Source: an uncultured bacterium
Lineage (GTDB): Bacteria; Verrucomicrobiota; Kiritimatiellia; RFP12; UBA1067
Reading direction: 5' to 3'
NCBI GenBank assembly: GCA_903935195.1
Contig: CAIZQW010000173.1
Span: 1-37,457, forward strand
Length of the DNA stretch: 37,457 nt
Position 1 is the stretch's first letter. Every line of letters starts with the position of its first letter. This document shows positions 25,683-33,529 of the stretch, piece after piece. The notes under the pieces are model-generated. The model worked only from the letters and a program-made list of their open reading frames with translations, did no database searches and had not been told where the DNA came from. A program made the translations under genes and the position numbers.

Positions 25683-25988
25683 ATGAAGCGCGCAATCCAT
25701 CAATGTCAACCTTCAGCCCGTCAAGCCCTTGCACAGGCCCTTGTTTCCCTGTCTGATCGCCAGGAGATGGAGCTTTTTTTAGAGGAGTTATTAACGCGTG
25801 CTGAACTGTGCGATGTGACCTTGCGTTGGCGATTGCTCGAGTTGTTGGTACAGGGGGTCTCCCAGCGGAAGATTGCTGAGGAGCTTCAGATCAGTCTTTG
25901 TAAAATTACCCGGGGGTCCCGCATTCTGAAAAACAAAAAATCAGTTTCGCGTAAAATCCTCTTTAAGGAGCCTCTCGGGAGAAAATGA
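25683..25988 (+). CDS. TrpR-family transcriptional repressor
   Basis: 101 residues, all-helical, matching the Trp repressor/YerC family. The segment MELFLEELLTRAELCDVTLRWRLLELLVQGVSQRKIAEELQISLCKITRGSRIL contains the family helix-turn-helix (VSQRKIAEELQISLCKITRGS). E. coli TrpR binds L-tryptophan and represses trp operons; the YerC type has other roles. No tryptophan genes are in the window, and the flanks are a secreted protein gene and an exopolysaccharide locus, so its targets are open. AAAGGT precedes the ATG. The C-terminal lysine-rich tail is short. Family call strong, function uncertain. Confidence 0.9.
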   Translation: MKRAIHQCQPSARQALAQALVSLSDRQEMELFLEELLTRAELCDVTLRWRLLELLVQGVSQRKIAEELQISLCKITRGSRILKNKKSVSRKILFKEPLGRK

Positions 25989-26046
25989 TCTCCTCCAGGT
26001 CATTCAAAACGCGCATAAAATATATGCCCCGAAAATGTTTTTACTC

Positions 26047-26076
26047 TTGAAGAAAGACCCTTTAGCGTGCTAATCT
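26047..26076 (+). promoter_or_regulatory. Candidate promoter of the exopolysaccharide locus
   Basis: TTGAAG (26047-26052) and TAATCT (26071-26076) with an 18-bp spacer would start transcription near 26083. This makes the in-frame ATG at 26083 essentially leaderless and supports the downstream start at 26137 for the export lipoprotein. The 94-bp gap before it contains no other clear signal. Confidence 0.45.
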
Positions 26077-26136
26077 ATATTCATGATTTTTCTCGAGGCA
26101 GTGTTTTTTTTTAAGAGCAGATGCAATTGGGGTTTG

Positions 26137-26811
26137 ATGCGTGGATTTTCTCTCAGCTTCCTCCTTCTTTTTTTGTTCAGTACTCAAATGCTCACAGGGT
26201 GTTCGACGCTGATTGATTCAATTTTGTGGTCAGGTGATGAGCCCACGGAAGGAGAACAAGCTGAATTTCAGGAGGAGGGCGACCCCAAAATCCGACAGGG
26301 TTTGTTTTTGCGTATTGGTGTGACAGCCTCTGGCGCGGTAACGGTTGAGGAAGTGATGAAAGAGGTTGACTTGAAGGGCGAGATCGTCATGCCCATGATT
26401 GGGACAGTCAAGTGCGGTGGTTTGACGGTGGTTGCTTTGCAGGAGCAGATTAAAGAGGCTTACAAAAAGTATTTTATTGATCCGCAAGTATCAGTCACTT
26501 TTGCGTATGATGAACGGTCTGGAATGAAGTCGCCGTGGGGTTCGGTTTTGGTTCTTGGCTCTGTGCAACGCCCTGGCCCAGTCAACATGCCAGCGACACG
26601 CGATCTGTCGGTAACGCAGGTTCTTTTGGCAGCAGGAAACCCGACGCCTTTGGCTGATAAAGCACGGGTTCGCGTGACGCGACGTGATAAAGAGGGTAAG
26701 TTGAAGCGTTATATTATTGATGTTGTTGCGATCGGTCAAAAAGGACGAGCAGAACTGGATATGAAATTGAAGGCTGGCGACGTTGTTTATGTCCCAGAGT
26801 CTTGGTATTAA
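26137..26811 (+). CDS. Polysaccharide export (OPX/Wza-like) lipoprotein without a C-terminal barrel helix
   Basis: 224 residues from the ATG at 26137. The signal MRGFSLSFLLLFLFSTQMLTGC ends in lipobox LTGC (Cys22). A polysaccharide-export (Poly_export/PES) domain follows: LFLRIGVTASGAVTVEEVMKEVDLKGEIVMPMIGTVKCGGLTVVALQEQIKEAYKKYFIDPQVSVTF. Next is an SLBB-like module, SVLVLGSVQRPGPVNMPATRDLSVTQVLLAAGNPTPLADKARVRVTRR. It ends after VYVPESWY and has no room for the membrane-spanning helix that Wza uses as outer-membrane pore. A separate barrel gene lies two genes downstream, which suggests a two-part export channel (inference). An upstream in-frame start at 26083 is possible but would spoil the signal peptide. 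Confidence 0.88.
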   Translation: MRGFSLSFLLLFLFSTQMLTGCSTLIDSILWSGDEPTEGEQAEFQEEGDPKIRQGLFLRIGVTASGAVTVEEVMKEVDLKGEIVMPMIGTVKCGGLTVVALQEQIKEAYKKYFIDPQVSVTFAYDERSGMKSPWGSVLVLGSVQRPGPVNMPATRDLSVTQVLLAAGNPTPLADKARVRVTRRDKEGKLKRYIIDVVAIGQKGRAELDMKLKAGDVVYVPESWY

Positions 26812-26832
26812 AAAAGAATAAGAGAAGGAGTC

Positions 26833-27759
26833 ATGATGAATAGCAAGAGAGCACAATGGTGTGTTGTCGTTTCAGTTGTTCTCGTGTGTGCCCAGATGGC
26901 AGCCGGGCAAACGCCCGCAAAGCCGTCAGCACCTAGGGCTACGCAGTCAGACCCAGCTACCATGATGTTGACACGGTCGCAGTGGCTGAAACAGGTTGGC
27001 GATGCCGCAAAGAATCCTGGTGCAATTCGTGGGGTGATGACTCAGATCTCTGATGGCGAGAAAACAGAATTCACTCAACGTGTGCTCAAGGCGATCACGC
27101 GGTTGCCCTTAAGTCCAGAAGAGAAGCAGGCGCTTCTGATTAAAGCTTCCATCGAATGTATTCGGAGTACGCCTTTGAAGAATGACGAGCGCTATAAAAC
27201 CATCGCTGAAATTATTGCAACGGTTCCAGTTGAATTTCTTCCTGGCGTTGTCGGCGAGTTGTCCAAGCGCTTTGATCCTAAAGTGAACAAGTTAAGCGAA
27301 GAACAGTTCAGTCAGATGGCTGATAAGACGATTAAACTGGCTGTCGAACGAAACAAGTCAACAGATGATCCTGCTGTGCGTAACACCTTTGCGATGTTAC
27401 TCTTTTTGAATCCAACCACGCAGCCCCAGACGGAAAAGCTCCAAGCGCTGTTGATGACGAGACTGCCAAATGATACGGGTCGTGAATTGGCAAAGGGCTA
27501 TATTGCTGAGGCGCAAAAGGGCAACTATGAACCACTCTTGAACGCAACGGATACAACCGTTCGTGTCACGCCTCCGCCACCCGCAGTTGCACGCGTGGGT
27601 GTCTCTCAACTGGAACAGTTGTTGGTGGATGTCGGCGGACTGACAGGTTCTTTTGAAAATCGTACCCGGTCAAGTCTCGAGCTGAGTCCCTTTGGCGCGA
27701 GCGATATCGGTATACAGACTGTGCCGAGAGGGTATCCCAATCAGGGAACTCTTCTGTAA
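26833..27759 (+). CDS. Secreted protein of unknown function in the exopolysaccharide locus
   Basis: 308 residues. An N-terminal signal peptide (MMNSKRAQWCVVVSVVLVCAQMAAGQ) is followed by an all-alpha body with HEAT/ARM-like helical spacing (MTQISDGEKTEFTQRVLKAITRLPLSPEEKQALLIKASIECI..., FLPGVVGELSKRFDPKVNKLSEEQFSQMADKTIKLAVERN). A Pro-rich linker comes next (VTPPPPAV), and the tail is Gly/Ser-rich (LELSPFGASDIGIQTVPRGYPNQGTLL). AGAAGGAG precedes the ATG. The family is not recognised. Its place between the OPX lipoprotein (21 bp upstream) and the barrel (68 bp downstream) suggests a periplasmic accessory of polysaccharide export; that is positional inference. Confidence 0.8.
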   Translation: MMNSKRAQWCVVVSVVLVCAQMAAGQTPAKPSAPRATQSDPATMMLTRSQWLKQVGDAAKNPGAIRGVMTQISDGEKTEFTQRVLKAITRLPLSPEEKQALLIKASIECIRSTPLKNDERYKTIAEIIATVPVEFLPGVVGELSKRFDPKVNKLSEEQFSQMADKTIKLAVERNKSTDDPAVRNTFAMLLFLNPTTQPQTEKLQALLMTRLPNDTGRELAKGYIAEAQKGNYEPLLNATDTTVRVTPPPPAVARVGVSQLEQLLVDVGGLTGSFENRTRSSLELSPFGASDIGIQTVPRGYPNQGTLL

Positions 27760-27827
27760 AAAACGATCACAAAAACCCTCCGGTCTAACCCGAACCGAAA
27801 ACAGCAATTTTTTAAGGGAGTCACCTT

Positions 27828-29012
27828 ATGAGAATAGCACACACAACGAAAACGTTGCTTCTGATTGCAGGCCTCTTGCCGCTAGGCGTTTTTGCCCAAC
27901 GCTCTGATGGCCTGCGCTTCGGAAACTTTAAGGTATCGCCCTATGTAAGTCTCGATGCCTCTTATGATTCGAATATCCGACTCCAAGTGGATGATGAAGA
28001 TGACGTTATTTATCGTCTAAGTCCGGGCGTAGATGCGCAATATCGTGGTACAGACTGGGGCCTGACCGGTAATGCTTGGTATTCGTACGATCTCTACCAG
28101 AAGCACACCGAGCTGAACGCCCATCGCTATGGCGAAGAGCTTGAGCTTTACGTGGAGTCCCTGAAGGGTTGGAAGTTTTTACTCGGAGAGCGGTACAACT
28201 TTAGTAACCAGAACGACTCGTTGTTGACGGACGGTGGAAGTGGTGTCTGGCGTAACCGCCATCAGTTCGATTTAAATGCGATGATATCCTATGCTTTCAG
28301 CGAAAAACTCTCTGCGGGCTTGACGGGGATGTATACCGATAACTGGTTTGATAGCAATGCAACAAAGTACCAAGAGTTGTATGGTTGGAGTTCAGCCCAA
28401 GTCGGTGCCGAGATTGATTATGCACTGACTCCTCAAACAGGCCTCTTGTTGGATGGTTCCTATCAATATTACAAGTCTGATGCAGAGGTGGCAGGAGAAA
28501 GCAATACCAGTGATGGTTTTTCGCTCATGGCTGGTTTCGGCTCGCGCTTAACCGAGCGTATTAAATACCGTATTCTGGGTGGTATTAATGTGTATTCGTA
28601 TGCAGATGAGACCTTGGTCAGCCCCGCACTGAATGCGACGGTCAGTTGGATGATGAGCCAGCGGTGGGCGCTCACAGTCGCCTCGGCTACTTACTTCCAG
28701 CCTAGTGAAACAGATCAAGGACAATCTAAAAATGTCTGGTCACTTTCGGGTGGCGTGAGTTATAAGCCAACCGACCGCATTGATATGACAACCGACCTTG
28801 TTTACCGTCGTGAAGAAAACGAAACCATGGCCGATGCAATAGCAACGGAAGACTATGTGACGGATCAATATTCAGTCCGTTATCGCGCCTCCTATTGGTT
28901 TATCCAATATGCAAGCGTTTATGCAGCGGCAGAATACACCTTCCAGTCAAATGAGATCCAGGATGATTGGGATCGCATTCGTATCTCTTTAGGCTGTATG
29001 CTCCGTTACTAA
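27828..29012 (+). CDS. Outer-membrane beta-barrel protein of the exopolysaccharide locus
   Basis: 394 residues. The signal peptide (MRIAHTTKTLLLIAGLLPLGVFAQ) is followed by alternating aromatic-rich strands with short turns throughout (VSPYVSLDASYDSNIRLQVD, WGLTGNAWYSYDLYQ, WSLSGGVSYKPTDRIDMTTDLVYRREEN), ending in DRIRISLGCMLRY, a terminal strand compatible with BAM recognition. It resembles the putative beta-barrel porin 2 (BBP2-type) proteins often found beside polysaccharide genes. Position next to the barrel-less OPX protein suggests that it forms the outer-membrane exit. Myxococcus xanthus Wzp barrels are a known precedent for split OPX/barrel export. AAGGGAG precedes the ATG; a strong terminator follows. 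Confidence 0.85.
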   Translation: MRIAHTTKTLLLIAGLLPLGVFAQRSDGLRFGNFKVSPYVSLDASYDSNIRLQVDDEDDVIYRLSPGVDAQYRGTDWGLTGNAWYSYDLYQKHTELNAHRYGEELELYVESLKGWKFLLGERYNFSNQNDSLLTDGGSGVWRNRHQFDLNAMISYAFSEKLSAGLTGMYTDNWFDSNATKYQELYGWSSAQVGAEIDYALTPQTGLLLDGSYQYYKSDAEVAGESNTSDGFSLMAGFGSRLTERIKYRILGGINVYSYADETLVSPALNATVSWMMSQRWALTVASATYFQPSETDQGQSKNVWSLSGGVSYKPTDRIDMTTDLVYRREENETMADAIATEDYVTDQYSVRYRASYWFIQYASVYAAAEYTFQSNEIQDDWDRIRISLGCMLRY

Positions 29013-29049
29013 TAAGCGGAAGGCCTCTCGGAAAGTGAACCGGCTTCTT

Positions 29050-29087
29050 GCCCACGCGAACGAGACATTGGCGTGGGCTTTTTTTTT
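29050..29087 (+). terminator. Strong intrinsic terminator between barrel gene and polymerase/ligase gene
   Basis: GCCCACGC (29050-29057) and GCGTGGGC (29071-29078) form a perfect 8-bp stem with a 13-nt loop, followed by nine T residues (29079-29087). The next start codon (29093) lies only five bases beyond the T-run, so downstream expression needs readthrough or antitermination unless a later start is used. Confidence 0.92.
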
Positions 29088-29092
29088 AAAGA

Positions 29093-30559
29093 ATGGATTC
29101 CAGCATGATTCAGAAGTTCTTGACGAAATATTGGTTAGCCTTCCATGTGCTCGCTCTCTTTTTCGTCATGAGTATTGGGTTCTTGAGTGGCGAGCCTCAG
29201 GGAATCGCGATTAGCTTTTGGTTTTCACTCTTCGCGATTGAAGCGCTGCTACTCTTGCCAACGGTCTTTAAGGCAGAATCGCTCGTGGAGGCAAGAAGCC
29301 GTGTCCTGCGCTCCATTGAAGATGATGCGTTTGTCTATGTTGGACTCCTCCTCGTCGGGCTCGTCTGTATTCAGTGGTTGAATAGTGGCTGTGTCTTGAT
29401 CTATTTTCCAGATGCTGACGTTTGGAAGTATGGTATGCCTCACTTCGAATGGTTGCCGTATAGCATTGAGCCCAAACCTGCCTTAATCCATCTCTCCGTA
29501 GTGGTGGCTCTTTTCGCCGGGGTTCTCGTTATCCGAAATGGCCTCGGAAAAGGTGGACGCCGATTCTTTCTTGAGGCAGCCTCTCTCGTCAGCGGAGGCA
29601 TCGCAATCTACACTGTTGTTAAGAGCCATACAGGTGTTTTGCCGTATTCTGAATGGGCCTTACAGCCTGGGGTTTGTAATCTGGGAACCTTCTTCGCGTT
29701 TTGGTTTCTGATCTCATTAGGATGGACCATCTCGGGCTCACGTTCCTCTCCATCGGATGGCTTCGTGAGGACCGCGCTCTGGTGGTGTTTTGCTTTCGTG
29801 GGTAACCTCGCGGGACTGCTCCAGTTTTCAACAGGAATAGGCGTGTGTATATTTTGTGGTGTGGGGGTCTTGCTGCTACTCTCTCGAGTGATGATACTAA
29901 GATTGCAGCGTGCCGGTGCTGAGATAATGCTTCGTTTCGTAATGGGGATCTTTCTTTCGGTATCACTCGTTGCCGGAATTGTAGTGTTTTACCCGCCTGC
30001 GTCGTCAGTCAAATCAATGGTACTCAAGGTGGCCGAGGACTCTTATTGGAGTGAGAGTACCGCAAGTCGGCAGTTACGGGCAACCGCCGCATTAAAAATA
30101 TGGGAAGAGGCCCCTTGGACAGGTGTCGGGCCTCATGGGTTCTCGCAGTATCTGGGATCGGTTATTAAAGATGTTGAGTGGAAGCATGTTAAAGCGGACC
30201 GGCGCTTCGTTTGTAATGATGCGCTTCAATTTCTGTGCGAGTGGGGGGTTATTGGTTCCGGCATCTTGCTCGCCCTTGTGATTATTCAGCTCATACCGCT
30301 CTTTATAAGGCTGAGAAATCTTTTTGCCAGTCCTGCGGGCAGTGAAAATTCGGCTTGGGATGACTTTCTCTCGTTAGATGGTTATAGTGTGCCAAGCTTA
30401 GTTGCCCTTGTTACCGTGTTGGTGTATGGGTGGTTCTCCAGTCCTTTTCAATACCCTGTCACCTTTTTGAGCTGGTTTTTTGTGTTAGCCCTCTTGCCTG
30501 GCTTGCTTCCAAGCCGTCAGCCAAGAAGAAATGTAGTGAGAGGTGAATCCGATGAATGA
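29093..30559 (+). CDS. Wzy/O-antigen-ligase-like polytopic membrane protein
   Basis: 488 residues with about eleven or twelve membrane segments. The Wzy_C/O-antigen ligase signature lies in the large periplasmic loop: STASRQLRATAALKIWEEAPWTGVGPHGFSQYL, then NDALQFLCEWGVIGSGILLALVII. Such proteins polymerise or transfer undecaprenyl-linked glycans at the periplasmic face of the inner membrane. With the Wzc-like co-polymerase directly downstream (8-bp overlap), a Wzy polymerase is the likelier reading. The ATG at 29093 has no ribosome-binding site because the terminator T-run precedes it; an ATG at 29105 is an alternative. No flippase (Wzx) or glycosyltransferase genes occur in the window. Confidence 0.85.
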   Translation: MDSSMIQKFLTKYWLAFHVLALFFVMSIGFLSGEPQGIAISFWFSLFAIEALLLLPTVFKAESLVEARSRVLRSIEDDAFVYVGLLLVGLVCIQWLNSGCVLIYFPDADVWKYGMPHFEWLPYSIEPKPALIHLSVVVALFAGVLVIRNGLGKGGRRFFLEAASLVSGGIAIYTVVKSHTGVLPYSEWALQPGVCNLGTFFAFWFLISLGWTISGSRSSPSDGFVRTALWWCFAFVGNLAGLLQFSTGIGVCIFCGVGVLLLLSRVMILRLQRAGAEIMLRFVMGIFLSVSLVAGIVVFYPPASSVKSMVLKVAEDSYWSESTASRQLRATAALKIWEEAPWTGVGPHGFSQYLGSVIKDVEWKHVKADRRFVCNDALQFLCEWGVIGSGILLALVIIQLIPLFIRLRNLFASPAGSENSAWDDFLSLDGYSVPSLVALVTVLVYGWFSSPFQYPVTFLSWFFVLALLPGLLPSRQPRRNVVRGESDE

Positions 30560-33035
30560 GGAACGCGAAGGGACTCAAAAGCCAAAAGCTGTCGAACGTA
30601 AGCGTCCGATGTATTATGGCGGAGCGGCCCAGCCGATGTATTATGGCGGAGCGGCCCAGCCGATGTATTATGGCGGCTCAGCCCCGGTCTATGGATCTAG
30701 AGGGGCTTATGGAGGTAGTCCGTATTATTATGGGGGTGGCGTTGGAGCCGAAAATCCGGATGAGATTAGTTCGCTTGTCGGTGCTCTGACGATCGGACGT
30801 ATTCTCCGCGTCTGCCTGCAGAGCTGGATCACGATTTTGGTCTTTTTGATTGCCGGTGTTCTTGTTGCCTTTGCAGTCTATAAGGTGTCCCCCATTATTT
30901 ATGAGGCGACCAGTAAGTTTGTCATGAGTATCCGTAGGCCAACCATTACGGGAAAACCGCAAGCCATCATGGACGCGGAGGTTAGCGGAACGACGCTGGA
31001 TGAAGTGTTTAATACGCGCTTGGCGAGCTTGAGAAGCCGAGACGTTTTTATTCAGATCATCGCGCAGTATCGAAGCGAGCATCCGAGTGAGACGGTGACA
31101 GACGCGGAGCTGGCTTCAACATTGGGTGAGTCAAAAATGACCTTGCAGCGGCGGTCGCGATTAATTTATGTGACGGTTCGCTCAACAGATGCCCAGCTCG
31201 CAGCTGATTTGGCAAACGCTTATTCGAAGGTCGCTGAACACTTTACGACCGACCAGAACCGTAACAAGTCCGACGGTGCCATCGCTTGGCTCTCTTCCAT
31301 GACAGAGCAACAACGTCGTACCCTTGAACTCGCTGATAAAGAGATGGTCACGTATCGTACAGCGAACCCTATTGATATGATGGCCTCTCAGGTCAGAATC
31401 GCTGAAGCAACGTTGAGTAAGGCCACGGCTGACGTGCTCGATATCGAGAGTAAAGCATCTACGGCGACGGAGCTTCGTAAAACACTTGAGATTATTCAAG
31501 GGGATCCTGAAAAATTTGGTAATTTGCCAGAATCTATTCCACGCTCACAGGAGATCGGACTTGCCTATAAGACGTTCCAGACCGCGTTAGCAGAGAAGAA
31601 CTCTCTCTTAGCTCGCTTTACAGCTAACCACCCTGACGTGAAGGTGAAGGAACGTGAAGCCGAAATATTCAGGCAGCAATTTGCTGATGCAGTTGCACGC
31701 GCGCTGGAGACGGCCAAGGCGAATCTTGATTTGTTGCAACGGCAGCTGGCACAACTAAATCCTCGAAAAGAAGAGTTGATGAAGACGATCACGGACCTGG
31801 AATTAAAGATCGTTACCGCAAAAATGCGCTTGGATCAGCTGGAACGTGATCGTAAGGTGGCAGAGGAGCAATATCAGTATTTGCGGCAACGTATGCAAGA
31901 TGCGCAGGTCGCTTCAGATGAAACAACAGCACTGATTGAGCAGGTAGAGCCTGCCTATAAGCCGAGTGTGCCTGTGTTGCCTAATCCCCTGATCATCTTT
32001 TCTGCGGGTCCCTTCCTTGGCCTGCTTCTAGGTATTCTCTTTGTTCTCATTGTGGATCAGCTGGAAGATAAGATTGTGGGGATCGCTGATATTGAGCAGC
32101 GCCTGCGTCTGAAGACACTGGTGGTGTTGCCCCATGTTCGGCGCAAGAAGCGTGAACAGATTGCACGCCTTGTGGTGAATGATAAGTTCTCGCAATTTGC
32201 GGAAGCAGTGGCAAGTCTTCGAAATCTGCTGGATTCCCCGCGTTTCATTGAACTGTCCAAGGTAATGTTGTGTGTCAGTACGCAGCCTGGAGAGGGCAAG
32301 ACCATCACGTCGTGTTCGATCGCAGAGTCTTGTGCACTGAGCGGACGTAAAACCTTGCTCATTGACTTCGATATGCGGCGCCCTCGTATTGCACGTATCT
32401 TCGAAAAGACCCCCGCTGAGTTCAAGAGTCTTCCGCATGCGCTCGCGAAAGGCGATAAATCGCTCTTTGATGGGCTGCCGGTTGCCTCTGGCGTTGAAAA
32501 CTTAGATCTGATCTGTTCGAAAGCCTCTACGGAAATCAGCCCTGCAGCATTGATGGGCAGTGGAACCATCATTGAACTCTTCCAGTGGGCCCGCGAACAC
32601 TATGATCGTGTGATTGTGGACTCGCCACCCTTCGGTATCGTCGGCGATGTCATGACCCTTGCGACCCTTGTGGATTCTGTCATGATTATGTGTTGCGCTG
32701 AGCGGACCCGTTTCAACTTGCTTAAATATGCACACCGCCATCTCACGGAGTCGGGCGCGCGCGTGCTGGGTGTCGTTGTGAATGACGTGGACCTTGGTCG
32801 TCATCAGCATTTCGGCAAGTATGACTATCATTACAAGTATAGTTCAAGGTATGGGTATGCGTCGTATGGGTCTGGACAAAAGATGTCAACAGCACTCGCT
32901 GTTGCGGTCGGGTCAACGTCTGTACGCCATATCACCGAGGAAGGGGACAGCAAGATAGACCCGATCACTAAATCCGAGCAAGTTGCCGCGCAACGCAAGG
33001 ATGTCTTTGATTACACGTTGTCGGATGACGAATAG
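30552..33035 (+). CDS. Polysaccharide co-polymerase fused to BY-type tyrosine kinase (Wzc-like)
   Basis: 827 residues from the ATG at 30552 (AGAGG eight bases upstream); a GTG at 30543 is less likely. The N-terminus is a Tyr/Gly-rich tail with three MYYGGAAQP-like repeats (residues ~20-45). TM1 is near residues 92-112 (ITILVFLIAGVLVAFAVYKV), followed by a long periplasmic Wzz/GNVR domain with coiled coil (LLARFTANHPDVKVKERE, then LDQLERDRKVAEEQYQYLRQRMQDAQ). TM2 is near 478-503. The cytoplasmic kinase has Walker A STQPGEGKTIT (~575), Walker A' LLIDFDMRRPR and Walker B VIVDSPP. A Tyr cluster (KYDYHYKYSSRYGYASY) follows, with ~70 more residues after it, unlike E. coli Wzc where the cluster is terminal. 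It controls polymer length and export. Confidence 0.93.
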   Translation: MNEEREGTQKPKAVERKRPMYYGGAAQPMYYGGAAQPMYYGGSAPVYGSRGAYGGSPYYYGGGVGAENPDEISSLVGALTIGRILRVCLQSWITILVFLIAGVLVAFAVYKVSPIIYEATSKFVMSIRRPTITGKPQAIMDAEVSGTTLDEVFNTRLASLRSRDVFIQIIAQYRSEHPSETVTDAELASTLGESKMTLQRRSRLIYVTVRSTDAQLAADLANAYSKVAEHFTTDQNRNKSDGAIAWLSSMTEQQRRTLELADKEMVTYRTANPIDMMASQVRIAEATLSKATADVLDIESKASTATELRKTLEIIQGDPEKFGNLPESIPRSQEIGLAYKTFQTALAEKNSLLARFTANHPDVKVKEREAEIFRQQFADAVARALETAKANLDLLQRQLAQLNPRKEELMKTITDLELKIVTAKMRLDQLERDRKVAEEQYQYLRQRMQDAQVASDETTALIEQVEPAYKPSVPVLPNPLIIFSAGPFLGLLLGILFVLIVDQLEDKIVGIADIEQRLRLKTLVVLPHVRRKKREQIARLVVNDKFSQFAEAVASLRNLLDSPRFIELSKVMLCVSTQPGEGKTITSCSIAESCALSGRKTLLIDFDMRRPRIARIFEKTPAEFKSLPHALAKGDKSLFDGLPVASGVENLDLICSKASTEISPAALMGSGTIIELFQWAREHYDRVIVDSPPFGIVGDVMTLATLVDSVMIMCCAERTRFNLLKYAHRHLTESGARVLGVVVNDVDLGRHQHFGKYDYHYKYSSRYGYASYGSGQKMSTALAVAVGSTSVRHITEEGDSKIDPITKSEQVAAQRKDVFDYTLSDDE
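30606..30682 (+). repeat. 27-bp in-frame tandem repeat (2 identical copies plus a partial third)
   Basis: Units start at 30606, 30633 and 30660. The first two are identical over 27 bp and the third diverges after GGCGG. Each encodes PMYYGGAAQ. The repeat can change copy number without shifting frame, so the tyrosine content of the co-polymerase tail may vary between strains. Confidence 0.92.
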
Positions 33036-33075
33036 GTCAGAGGACAGAGGTCCGAGGTCAGAGGACAGAGGTCGG
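33035..33075. repeat. Heptamer repeat array after the Wzc-like gene, split by the IS3 element
   Basis: Six 7-mers (GGTCAGA GGACAGA GGTCCGA GGTCAGA GGACAGA GGTCGG-) start at the last base of the TAG stop codon. The array stops at the left IS end and continues after the right IS end (34475-34489) with A then GGTCAGA GGGCAGT; joining 33075 to 34475 restores GGTCGGA and the 7-bp phase. Confidence 0.9.
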
Positions 33076-33137
33076 TGTCCCGTCCTATGATAGGTTGTCA
33101 CTTCTAAGTGGGGAAACCCCGAAGAAAAGGAGTGACA

Positions 33138-33509
33138 ATGAATCTGAGAATGGTATATACAGATGACTTTCGCAGGATGATAGTTCAAGAAGTCGTAGAT
33201 GGGAAGTGGACTGGGTACTGTCATGCGCAGCGCGTTTACGGGATAAAGGGCGCGCTGACCGTGAAGAACTGGATGGTGCGATATGGCTACGGACATTTGC
33301 TGGAAAGGATCGTGGTTATGAAGAGTAACGAGGAAGTGAATGAGGTCAAGAAGCTGACAGCGGAGGTTAAGCGGTTGAAGGAATCCTTGGCGGACGTGTA
33401 CCTGGATCTCCAGATCGAGAAGCAAGTCTCGTTGATCCTGTTGAAAGAGACAGGCAGGACGCGGGAAGATGTAAAAAAAAACATGCATGGCAAATTACCC
33501 ATGGCGTAA
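33138..33509 (+). CDS. IS3-family transposase OrfA
   Basis: 123 residues. An N-terminal helix-turn-helix (YTDDFRRMIVQEVVDGKWTGYCHAQRVYGIKGALTVKNWMVRYG) binds the terminal repeats. It is followed by a leucine-zipper-like coiled coil (NEVKKLTAEVKRLKESLADVYLDLQIEKQV) used for multimerisation. AAAAGGAG precedes the ATG at 33138. An A9 run at 33473-33481 near the 3' end contains the slippery heptamer A-AAA-AAC (33476-33482) in the correct phase for -1 frameshifting into OrfB. The product alone usually acts as a regulator of transposition; the OrfAB fusion is the transposase. Confidence 0.92.
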   Translation: MNLRMVYTDDFRRMIVQEVVDGKWTGYCHAQRVYGIKGALTVKNWMVRYGYGHLLERIVVMKSNEEVNEVKKLTAEVKRLKESLADVYLDLQIEKQVSLILLKETGRTREDVKKNMHGKLPMA

Positions 33510-33529
33510 TCGAGTGCGGTGAAACAACG

